Source: Ectocarpus siliculosus
Taxonomy: Eukaryota > Sar > Phaeophyceae > Ectocarpales > Ectocarpaceae
Assembly: GCA_000310025.1 (NCBI GenBank)
Contig: FN649752.1
Span: 366,695 to 430,694, forward strand
Direction of reading: 5' to 3'
Length of the DNA stretch: 64,000 bases
In this document: positions 12,618-23,490 of the stretch, piece by piece
How the letters are laid out: each line of letters begins with the position of its first letter
Numbering within the stretch: position 1 is the stretch's first letter
The notes under the pieces: generated by a model
Seen by the model: the letters and a program-made list of their open reading frames with translations, nothing else
Database searches by the model: none
Told to the model about the DNA's origin: nothing
Position numbers and translations under genes: made by a program

Positions 12618-12658
<41 letters not shown>

Positions 12659-15600
12659 CAGCGACACCAACACCAACAGGACCAACCACCTCCGATCTCG
12701 CAAGGCTCCCTCGCTGGAGAGGCCATGTTCGGTGGCTTAACACCCCCACTACGCCCGTCGTTGGGGTCGCAACCCGGCCTGATCCGAGAGCCCGTGCCGC
12801 TTATCGTCGGAGGCTCTGACGGCTCTGGCACGAGAGGGGTCGTGGCGTTGCTGCAGCGGCTCAAGGTCCCCATGGTGGTTGAGGACCGCGGCACGATGGA
12901 CGTCCACGGGGCGCCGTACATGGTTAAGGGTGGCTGGCCGGCCGTGGTGCGCCCTGTGATCGGTTGGGCGAAAGGGGCGGGGTACGAGTCGCGAGGCGCG
13001 CCGGCCCAGCTGCGGAGAAAGACGTTCGACGCCCTGGGGGGTCTGAAGGTCCAGATGCAAAAGGTGAAGTGGCGTCGACGTGTCTTACGGGTTTTACCAC
13101 ATTGCTTTCTTGCGGTTAACGCGCATATTTTTCGGTTTTGCGTGAAGCGAGTTGCTGTGAGTGTGTGGCGTTGCTGAGTGTGGGCGTGAGTCAACAAAGG
13201 TCGGCTTCGACTCAAGTGCAACGGACATGAGGTTTTGGCGTGTTCGTGAGAGAAGAACCACAGCGTGGCATCTGCTTTGCTGCAACCCTTGTTAAGGCAT
13301 CTGGCACAGAAACCGTAGGTGCTTATGTTCAAGATTTGCCGCGCGGCCTTCCTGCGTCTGCTGCATTTTTGTCAAACCTGTTTAAGGTTACCCTCTGAAG
13401 CAGTTGAACAGCCGAGCAGCATCGCATGACATGATAGTGGTAAAATTCTTGCCTTTTCTACATGGCTACCTTGGACGTGTTTCCCCCAAAAGCGTCCCAC
13501 AGGATTTATCTTTGCACCACACGCGTATCTCGGCTCCACTTGAAGACCACATCGTCCCGGCCACGTCTAACTTCTACTTTTCGTCGTACCATTGGGTTGA
13601 CTCTTGCGTCTAATGCCGCCTTGTAGTTCCGACGAAACATTCGGCGTATGCGAACCGGTTAGTTTCCTCCTCCGACATTAAACGAACTAAGTAAGGCTGC
13701 CTATGCGTGTCTTTGACGGCAGATGGCCGGGAAGTCGCGACCGACCGGCGGGGAAGCCGCCAAGCACGTCAGCTGGGGGTTCAAGGCCCCGGTGTCGATG
13801 GTCCTCGTGCCGTTCTTCGAGGAAGCGTGGGGGAAGGCCAAGTTCCTGCACGTCGTCCGCGACGGGAGGGACATCGCCTTCTCGGGCAACCAGACCCCCG
13901 TCGAGAAGTTCTACGCGGACATGTTCCCGGAGGGCACCAGGGAATCAGGGTTCAAGGAACCTTCCGTGAAGGCGATGGCCTTGTGGAATAGCTGGAACGT
14001 CGGCGTGCACCACTGGGCCGCGAGCCGGAAGGAGCGGGGGGCGACCGGGCTGGATTACCTCCTGCTGCATGCGGAAGACCTCATCGACCCTGAGGCGAAG
14101 GTGCTGACTTGGTCTGTTTTTCCTTGGAGTCACACGTGCTGTACTTTGTCGGGTCGTTGACCGTCCCTGGCTTTACGGAATTGAAATTCGGGGGGCATAG
14201 GGACAGAGGGCGGGGTTGTGTCTGGGCCTGCTGTCGGGTTGAAGTTTTTTTGTCTCCTTGACGACGGCCGTGTGCTGTTTGGTCGCCAACAACGAAGTCT
14301 CTCGTGAGATGATAACACGGTAAGCCGGTGCTCAGATGCATGCCGCAGAAATTTGCGACTACGCCCTCACTTCTATCTTTTTGTGACGAAATGCTTCGTG
14401 CGACGTGCGTTGTCGTCATGTTCGGGCTTTTTTAGTTTGCGGCGATCAAAGACGTGGCGGAATTTGTTGGTTCTCCGCTTTCGGACTTCGATCTGTGCTG
14501 CATCGCCACCGAGGGGTCCAAGGACATGGGCTCGCACACCAAGTCGCAGAAGGACAGGGGAAAAATCACCAGCCGCTTCGGCAAATGGAAGGCAAGAGCC
14601 GAGTGCTGTCACCGCGGTAGTTCATCAGCGCAGTGTCACGCAGGACGTTTTAGAGCGGCGGGGCCTTCGTTTCAGGAGTGGCGCGACAGCCCGAGCGTGT
14701 ACTTCTATACATTTGTTCGACCTACGGTGTAGAGCCGTTGCCTGTGGTAGGCTGAAGATGGCCACATGTGACGTCGTACTGCTTTTTAAGAGGAGAGTAT
14801 ATCTATCTAGTCTTCCGGCGATTGTACGTTAGACGACCCAAGAAAGTTACCCGTGTCTCTACTGAGCGGACACTTGTTTCACCTAAAAGTAGCCTAAAAA
14901 ATCGAACTTTGAGATATTTCTTCGAACCGTACTTGAGTATTTCGTCTCCTCGACTGGGAAGACGAACCCCTCTGTCCCGCATTTCTTACGACGTCGTCAC
15001 CCATACCATGCACGCTGTTTTAACAGAACAAGGTGGAGGCAAAACCCGAGCTGTCCAAACAGCTGCACGACGAGGGAGAAAGAGGCCTCCGAACCTTTGG
15101 GTATGAGCCAGAGCGCTCCCTGCGTGCGTCGAGCGGCTTTCAGTGTGCGGCAGAGCGGGATCCGACATGCCCGAAACCCGCCTCCTCTCCCCAGCCTTCG
15201 CGCTCATCTCGCCCGAAGAACCTGAAAGCTCAAGCCCAGGTTGGTTCCTTGTGCTGCATTCAACGAGAAGTGGTTCGCAGATGTTGAAGGGGTCACGAGC
15301 TGAGAAGGGTGCATACTGCGGCTCAAGCCTCGACACGCACGGTTTGAAGGAAACATCTGTTCGCACGCTATTGGTTAAGAACCATTTTTCTCCCGCGTGA
15401 CGCTGCGGCACTGATGTGTGGGGCTCCACAGAAGTGTATGTGATGGGATATTTGAATCGAGAAACTAGTTTAACGTTGCCTTTATGTGCTCATTGGTGAA
15501 AATTTTCTGAACATCGTTGGGAACCCCTCCCACCCTCAACACGGGCGACTTCGCTACTGCTATGTCCCACCATGTCTGGCGCCGTTTGCATCGGCACAGG

Positions 15601-16323
15601 TTCCAGCGCCCATTGCACCGGTTCCAGCAGCTGTGGAGGATACGGCCACCTGTGTGGGCCTGAAGTTGAACATGGACTTTAATGGCTTCGACTCGAAGGT
15701 ATTGTCATGATCGTGTCTTTCATTGGTGTGCTTTACGGAGGTTTATAGCCTTGGGACACAAGCTGTCGTATGAGTCTTCGAAGTAATTTTTCAGTACGTT
15801 TTGTTGCGGTCACGACTCCAACACGCGTCGGGCAAGCCTGACTGGTGTTGTAGTCGACTCTACAGCAGGGTTTGGGGGGGGGTTGTTCTCTGAGCTTTTC
15901 TGCTTGTTGGCCATGTTGCACAATATTGGAGAGGGACGACCGTGTAAGGAAGAGCCACTGCTTTTTGGTGGGCAAACCGTTGCAACCGTTGCAGTGAGAT
16001 GAAGGGTAACCTCATCACCATCAGTGATTACACATTTTCGACCCCAAAGTTTGGTCTTCCTTCTGTTCTCCCGTCCAGTACGGCGGTGCCGTGCACGCTT
16101 TGATTGAACCAGCAAACTCGATGGTTCGCTACCAACACCTGTTGATCAAAAACAGGCCGTACACGCCCAGGATCACCTGGGTTGCTGCCAGGAATGCCAC
16201 CAAGCAGACGGCTGCTCGCACTTCACGTTCGACTACAGTTCGGGCGTCTGCTACCTTAAGGTCGGGCAAGGTGTACAAAATTTCAAGGTCGGGCTAGTGT
16301 CGGGCATGACACCGGTTCCATGA
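12035..16323 (+). CDS. Type II membrane sulfotransferase with C-terminal PAN/Apple domain
   Basis: Six exons join in phase 0: 12035-13063, 13723-14100, 14436-14591, 15033-15239, 15600-15698 and 16156-16323 (2037 nt, 678 aa). An Arg/Ser-rich N-terminus is followed by one membrane anchor (residues 73-91), giving a Golgi-type type II protein with a disordered stem containing a Gln run (196-207). The sulfotransferase fold shows a 5'-phosphosulfate loop (PLIVGGSDGSGTRG, 255-268) and the 3'-phosphate-binding segment FLHVVRDGRDIAFSGN (384-399), with SRFGKW and GLRTFGYEP near the end of the fold. The last two exons encode a Cys-rich module (Cys608, 633, 634, 637, 643, 655; CCQECHQADGCSHFTF) that matches the PAN/Apple pattern. 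PAPS-dependent sulfation of a glycan or protein in the secretory pathway is likely; the substrate is unknown. Intron 3 uses a GC donor. Confidence 0.85.
12617..12657 (+). repeat. Coding (CAG)n tract in the sulfotransferase stem
   Basis: An in-frame CAG repeat encodes the Gln run followed by a His/Gln-rich stretch, in the predicted lumenal stem between membrane anchor and catalytic domain. Length variation here would not break the frame. Confidence 0.9.
16156..16323 (+). other. Last exon of the sulfotransferase gene: PAN/Apple cysteine core
   Basis: The acceptor is the AG at 16154-16155 and the TGA lies at 16321-16323. It contributes LGCCQECHQADGCSHFTF and the terminal VCYLKVG Cys. The preceding exon (15600-15698) gives TATCVGLKLNMDFNGFDSK. 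Phases match (0/0), so the fusion to the sulfotransferase rests on splice-frame continuity. Confidence 0.82.
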
Positions 16324-19300
16324 AGAGGGCCCCCGGCTGCCAAATGCCGTACGTGTTCCACGCACGGGTAGGTTTGAAATAAACCCCATTGTCGTTGTGT
16401 GCACAGCAGCGTACTTGCTGCTGGTTCTGTGTAGGCGTTTGAGCGCCACCTCTTCTTCTGCATGGGGTCGTTGTTGTGTAGTGGCGTGCGGCTTGAGACC
16501 GAGGTAAATGCCCCGAGGACCATGCTTCGTTGTGACGGTAATAGAGAAAAGTTTATGCGCTGTGGGGGTGGTGTTCTACCCTGTATTTCTTGCTGCAGGA
16601 GTATTCCTTGGACACAGTTTATGGAAGTAGACGCGGGCGGCCTTGAGTTGTCCGGAGCGAGTCCTTGTGCCACCCAGCGAGTGGCATTTCGTGGCATGCT
16701 TTTCTTTGATCGTAATATTGTCCGTGTCCATCGGTAGCCTTCTAGAAACTCTAGTTGCGGTTTGGCATCGCTGCATTTCCTCTGGAGTCGTAGACTTCTG
16801 ACTCCCCACTTTTAGGATTATTGACGTACGAGTGGGTAAGAATTGGAACCGGTTGTTGGAGGTCAATCAATCCAACGGGGGATTGATCTCGTTTGTAGGT
16901 AAATGGTTGAACTTAACATTTTTGTTTTTTCTTTGTTCGATGTTCGATGGTTCGATTCACTCCTTTTGATTTCCCTGTTGGGTACTGTATTCCCACCCCC
17001 TCAACGCTGCACCATTGCACCAACCCCCCACTAGTGATGACGTACCATTACCATGTGTTGCTGGTTGGTGGCCATGTTTGCGCGTTGCTTGTTCGTTCGT
17101 TAGTGGTCTCTCCACCGTGTGCCTTATTCTGTCTCTTTTTTATCGTTTTTTTCGGCCTGGTCTCTTTTTGTCCTCGCTCTTTTTCGTTTTCGTTTTCTTT
17201 TTCCTTCCTGTTTCCTTCTATTTATTTATTTTTTCTCTTTGTCAGTCTTTTTTCTTTCTTTTCTGTGTCAGATGGCCTTGTCTCTGCTTGCGTGTGAAGC
17301 ACCAAGATTGAACCAAGGGGGTGTACCTCTTTCTCTCTGGCCCGTGATGCTGACTCCTAGTCTCAGTTGTTACCTCGCATAACGCGCAGAGGGAGCGGAG
17401 GACTCCAGAATATCTGTCGTTGATTTCTATTGACTTGCAGACCCCTTGGGGGCAGTTTATTTGAGTGTACCTTTTTAGGGTAAGTTTGCCTGTGACCACA
17501 GGAATCGACCGCGTCGAGTGTTGGATCAGTACGGACATGTGAAGGTACTGGGTAGAGAGAGATCGGAACGTTTTTTAATGTGAAGACAACAACAACATCA
17601 ACAACTGTATCGTGACAGCAAGTGCAGTTACATACAGTAGAGTAGAGTTGTGTGGGGCGTCAGCCGACCAGTCAGTGTGAAAGTCGAGGAATAGATTGCA
17701 CGATTTCGACTTGTGTGTATGTGTCATGTCAATTATTGTTGCATGCTGAAGATGTCAGAACACGGTCGCTTTGGTGGCGCTAGCGCACATCGATGGACGG
17801 AGACCATGCGGTGCAATATTTGGTCATTAGTGTTGGTTCGTGCGGAACGCATGGAAGAGTTCCGCCGTTTTCTGTGGGGATGGTTAACACGCATAGGGAA
17901 TATGAAGTAGAGGGTCTGATACTCTGTGAGCGGATTCATTTGCTAGGCAACGCATGCATATCCCTGGGTCGGTCCCCTTTGTGGGGTTGATCTTATTATG
18001 CAAGCGTTAACAAGTTCACGGCTTACGTCGTACTATATCGTTACCAGTCATCCGGGCAATAAGCACCCTGCTGATCGTTGTTTGCCTTGACTTCTTTCGA
18101 CGACCAGGGTTGCATTGTATGTATTGATTTTGTCAGAGAGCGAAAAACGTGTTGGAACAGCTTGGACATTGTCTTGGGTACTTCTCTCCCTAAGAGAGAG
18201 AAGAGACCGCCCACTTTTCTGTAATGCTTTCAAGCTTCGTGATGACGCTGCCCACTTTTTCTTCCCTGCTCGGCACGAGGACTAACTTTCATCGGGAGAG
18301 GTGAAGTACTGTATACCTACGTACAGTCGGCGTACGCCAGCGTGTCTGATTCCAAGGCGAGAATCAAACACATGTCTTATTCTCTTTTCATTGTATGGCG
18401 GCGCATACGCGGTCGTTTCGTCGACCGCCTTGTCGTTGTACACGAAAAACTTTCTTCGTGTTTCGTGTTTCACCTCCGGTTTCATCTCGGATTGGTGCAG
18501 GTACCGTATGAAGTAGTTGATTGCGTTGTGAATTAACGAAACGAAACGTATTTGGTAGTCTCGTCTAGACATTAATTTTGTCGTGCGCGAAGATCTCGGC
18601 TGTATGCGGGAAAAAAAACCTCTGTGACAACACAGCATTAGTGACCAGTCACACCCTTCCTCGTCCTCCCGGCCGGCGATGTGTTCAACAAACTATTGTA
18701 CAGCAGTGTGGTGACGCTAGCATGTAATCACACCGCGATCAACGCACGCGAAATTTGTAGGTGTGACTGATGGGTGAGTTCCAACGGGTGTTAGGCGGAA
18801 GCCTTACGCCCCCAGTGCATGTGGGCATACAAATCCCGAGCTACGAACGACGAGAGAGATCGAGAAAAAGAAGCAGCCTACAGCGGCACTATGTATCTAT
18901 GTTAGGAAACATAAATACAAACACAGAAAGACTACCCATTCGAGATATGACCACAGAGTAGTCTATGTATGTGTTCGCAGCCTAAAGAAAGGTAGGCTAG
19001 GTGTTGCTCGTTGTGCGTGTTGTATGCATACGATACGATACGACAAGGCATGGGAAACGTAAGTAATGGAGTCATTGCTTTGTCCAAGAGACATAAACAG
19101 AAAAGAGGCTTTGAAGCAGGCACAGTCAAGGAAGCGGGGGTGATCCCATCACACGAACAGCAGATAGATGCATCTTGAAACTTGAAACGCCTGAGCAGGT
19201 CACGAACGGACACCTTGGTGTATACGCTACCCTCGTTTGGCACAAAATATAAAACAAGGGGGGGGGGGGGAAGTAGACATCCCCGATCCCCTCCCACAGC

Positions 19301-19423
19301 TGTGTCTTGAAGCTGATCCTCGTCCAGTCTCGTCCCAGCCCAATCTCACCCGAAGACTATCGTTTGAGTTAGCCAATACATCGGTCCTAGCCGCAAGCTC
19401 TCGTACCCATCACAACACACAGG
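16324..19423. other. Intergenic region with pyrimidine-rich tract
   Basis: This 3.1 kb region lies between the sulfotransferase stop and the Rieske gene start, which are in tandem. It holds a T/C-rich, G-poor stretch at about 17110-17275 and a G-run at 19259-19270 just before the Rieske gene. No exon is supported. Confidence 0.5.
18914..18953 (-). repeat. Short dispersed repeat, copy A
   Basis: About 29 bp reading CATATCTCGAATGGGTAGTC then TTTCTGTGT on the minus strand is identical to a segment near 48869-48897 on the plus strand, followed in both by T/A-rich sequence. It lies 0.5 kb upstream of the Rieske gene. Confidence 0.7.
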
Positions 19424-22400
19424 ATGAAGGTCTCCGGCGTTGTTTGCTTTATGGCCGCAGCTGGCGCGGCCAACGCTTTCGGTGAGGCCCACAAATATGA
19501 ACCTTGACCTTTCCTTTTTTGTGACTCGGATCAGTCAAGAGGGCGGGCGGCAGCAGGGGTTGGAGGGCGCCTGTGGGTGGTGGCCTCGTTTGGGAGGGAG
19601 CAGTTCTGAGGTGGACGAACGAAACGGGAGCATAGAGGACACATCCATGTCGCTGCTGTGTCTCGTTGATCCCATGGAGTGGTAGTGCTGGTTGGATTAC
19701 ATGTTCGTCCCAGCACCCCGTGCGTCAGCTCGATGAGCGGGGTGCATGAGAGTTGCTCCCCCCCCCCCCTGTTTTTTTGCTTCGGCTCATGTGACACACA
19801 CGGCCTGCCGCCCTTGCGTGTAGCTCTAGCGCTGGATTCGCCTCTTGGATTACGTTGAATCCTGTTGGCCACCGCACGGCTCGCCAGGCGCCCGCCCTTG
19901 ATTCGTTTTGCCCCCTGAAGCACAGTTGTTTTGGCATGTTATTTTTCACCTCCCTTTAGTGTGGAATAGGTCGACATGACGGTCGACTTTTCCCACGGTT
20001 TGTCCTGCTTCAATTGAACGCGCGCGTACTCTTGCCTACCGTCTTGTTTCGTCATGGCCCCTTTGCGCTGCCTGTTTTTATGCCTGGCTTTCGGATGGCA
20101 GTTGCGCCCTCCGCAACTCGTCTCGGTGCCGTGACACGGGGGGAGTCGTCTTTGAACATGGCCGTAAAGAAGCCGGCGAAGAAGGTGAGAAGAACCGTCA
20201 CAGCAGCGTTATGTACTGCTGTAGACATGATACGTTGACCGCACCACATGTGCCGCTGCTTGTAGCGTTGATGTCCAACCTTCGAACTGATGACGTCTTT
20301 GCCACCCACGTTATGGATGGTGCTGTCCTCTACCTTGCTGTGTACGGCGATCGACAGACGCGATTATCGATGGTCATTTGATCACCTGTATGACGAATGC
20401 GCCCAACGAGCGATTTGTTTGGGAAAGACGGAGGGTTCCGCCGAACCTCTTGATGCTGTCCACGTACAACACCTCAAGCCTGTAGTGACGGTCATAGCCT
20501 ACAGCAGTAGCGGTATTGAGCATTGAACGATCACACTTTCGCAGCATTCACTACTCCTGCAACCCTGCCTTTTTATGTGAATTGGCAAGGACTTTAACCG
20601 TTCACCGTCCTAGAAAGTATTTAGAAAAATCAACAACAAAGCGTTTGGACGTGGGGCGTGTGGTTTGATTGCATGTGTGTGGGAAAGGTGCTGCGTTAGT
20701 GGATGCCAACGGCCGTGTGCGTTGTCACTGCACATGATAATGAGTCACATTGAGGCATCAGCAACAACACAGCCCGCTGTTTTTTTTTTTACCACAGCGT
20801 GTTCGCGACACAAATGGGTGGCCCATGCAGCTATCATTTTCAGTGAACTGTCTCCGTAGGGCCCTTCATGTCCCACTTGTGTTTCAGAATACCAGCATTA
20901 TGCTTACAAGCTGTATGCATACAGCAGGTATGTCACCCAATGCTGTTGTTCACTCCGTCATTCAGCAAAATGCTACCTGCTGCGTTGACGTGGTACATTG
21001 CTTGCTTGTCAAGGGACATACTTTCGTGGTTGCGTGGAAGATGATTTAGTGTGTTGACAAGTGTAAAGGCACCATCACAGGATGTTGATGATCGACTTCG
21101 CTATAATAAGAACGGGTAGTCTCTTGTGTGTTCTTTTATTTTTCCTAATTGTAATGAAGAGGCGCGTGGCAACACTGTCGGCAAGTGTCCATTAGTAGCC
21201 CAATATGTACGTTCATCACCATATAGTTCATGACTCTGTTGGTAATTAGATGGCAAGAATCGGCCAAGAGCACGCAACATCAAGCTACAAGCACAATCTG
21301 GTTGGTATCTGGTTCAATCTCACTCCGAAACTATGCGTACAGCGGATTGACACCCGCAATGATGCGCATACCACTCTAGACGACGTCCACACGACCCACA
21401 CTGTTGCCCTTTGGCGTTGTTTCTCACAACAGTTTTAGGGACAACCCACCGCATGTGAACATGCAACATGATGTGCTTCGTAACGACAATTCATGCCAGC
21501 TCAACAGGCTCTATGGGTATCCACCCCTTTTGTGGCGTACGGGAAAAATGCCGCGCTGTGTTGGAAGACACACACGCAGAGGGCAGACGAAGCTTGCTTG
21601 TATGCAGTTTCATGCTGAGCGGATTGAGACATTTGAGACTGACTCAGCAGTAGGCCTTCCGTTCTCCTTGCGGGTCGAGCACAGAAGCACAAAAATGTAA
21701 CGAAAAATGGTTGGGAAACGATGCCATTTTGTCCATCGTTCGAGTTAGCGACAGGTTGCTTCGTGTGATGTTCCTGTTTACAACAGCCTTGACCGTTACA
21801 CGATGATGAGCATTTGCACGACGCTGTCAATCAGACGATGTTTGTGGGTCGAGACCGCCTGTGTGACTGAATCATCCCAGCACGAGCAGGCGGTATGCCC
21901 TCCTGGGGCAGTTGCTGTACCTCCGACCGACCCTGCATGGTCTGAGCATCATGATTCGACCACGGTCTACCTACCAGAGATGACAAACACTGCTGCAAAT
22001 CATGCTTCCGAATCCAACAACTGCCTTAGTTTCGATTGGACGCTTAGACGCCTCCGACTTGGATAGTTGTCCCTCATAGATCAGTGATTTTTGGACTTGG
22101 CCTGTCTCCTGCCTGCGTCATGCTTTCTGGCTGAGACCTCTTGGAACTTGTTGCGCAAATGAGGGAGCTATCGACCGACAGCAGGGACTAGCTCGACGCA
22201 ACACAATCATCAACGAGTCTCACCCGCGACTTACGCGCGAGCAAACGTTTCTCCTAACCACCAACAAAACCACCTCAAACTTATCCCTTGCTCTCGCCCG
22301 CCCCCCGCACCCATGTCTCCCCCTCTCTCGTCTCTCCCACCAGGAGGAGTGGGTGCCGGTACTCAAGACGTCAGACATCGCACCGGGAGAGCTCGTGGGC

Positions 22401-23490
22401 GTCACCCAGGACGGGCAGGAACTGCTCATCGCCGCCGACCTCAAGGGCTCCATCTACGCCACCGCCAACATCTGCCCGCACTTGGGCACGCCGTTGGACC
22501 AGGGCAGCATCAACGCCGCGGGCGCGCTCGTGTGCCCGTTGCACAAGTCGGCGTTTTCCCTGGAGGACGGTAAGTTGGTCGGAGACTGGTGCCCATTCCC
22601 CCCCGTCCTCGGCCCCCTGGTGCTCGGCCGGCTGGAGCCCGCTAAGGACCTCGCCGTCTTCCCCGTGCGCGCCAGCGGCGGAAACATCCAGGTGCGTGTT
22701 TTCTCGAGTAGCATGGACTTGTGTGTGCGTGTTTTCTTAAAATCATGGACCGGCTCACCAATGAAAAGACGCCCGTCTTGCAACAAGTTGTGGGGATAGT
22801 TTGGGTCGGGCCCCATGTATGCCTTGTCTCGCGTTGTTGCTCGACCGCAATTTTCGTCTGTAGCGCGGTGCAACGGATGCCGAGATTACGTTAGGGCGTC
22901 ATGCCCTCGGTTTAGTTGCGGCCCCTGGCGTTGCCCTGCTGCGCATGCGCGACAAATTTGTCGTCTTGTGTGGCGTTCATTTCTTGCTGCCGCACAACAC
23001 GGAGAAGCCCAACGTACCTTCCGTGAGTTTTGTGTGGTATTGGTTGCTCCGCAATTCACTGCTATTCCTCTGCCAGTCGACCATTGGTGAAAAGTCTTGG
23101 GTCACGAACCCTTGACTTGAATAACGCCATACGGTGTGCAGTGATAATGGCTGCGGAACATGTTTCGCTGTTGTTGATGGGGCATGGTGTCTTGTCTTTC
23201 GCTGCCCAATTGCTCCACAGCAAGTAGTACGTGCGAATCAAGCCAGTGTAGAGTTCGCCTGTGTGTGTCATCGTGTTGAAGTAGCGATGGCTTTACCTCA
23301 CGGTTTCGACTTTTTGTGGAGCGGGGAGATGATGTTTGCGTACCCCCCATCCCCTCTGACGCCTTTCCGTCCCGTCTGATCCCTTGACCCGCAGGTCCTC
23401 ATCAACCGGAACCTTAAGCAAGAGTTCGAGTCCAAGTACTGGACGGGTCTCCTCGACGCGCAGGGCAAGGCCTCGGGCGACTACTACTGA
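19424..23490 (+). CDS. Plastid-targeted Rieske [2Fe-2S] domain protein (TEF5/PSB33-like)
   Basis: Four exons join in phase: 19424-19481, 20102-20184, 22344-22691 and 23395-23490 (585 nt, 194 aa). Residues 1-18 form a signal peptide (MKVSGVVCFMAAAGAANA) cut before FVAPS. A hydrophobic signal with Phe at +1 followed by a basic transit stretch is the bipartite plastid signal of heterokont algae. The mature part is a single Rieske domain with both ligand pairs intact: Cys91-x-His93 in CPHLGTPLDQG and Cys111-x2-His114 in VCPLHKSAF, 17 residues apart. A conserved-looking tail ends at the TGA at 23488. Small plastid Rieske proteins of the TEF5/PSB33 type are thylakoid proteins tied to photosystem II; the exact orthology is inference. 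It is too short to be a Rieske oxygenase. Confidence 0.87.
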
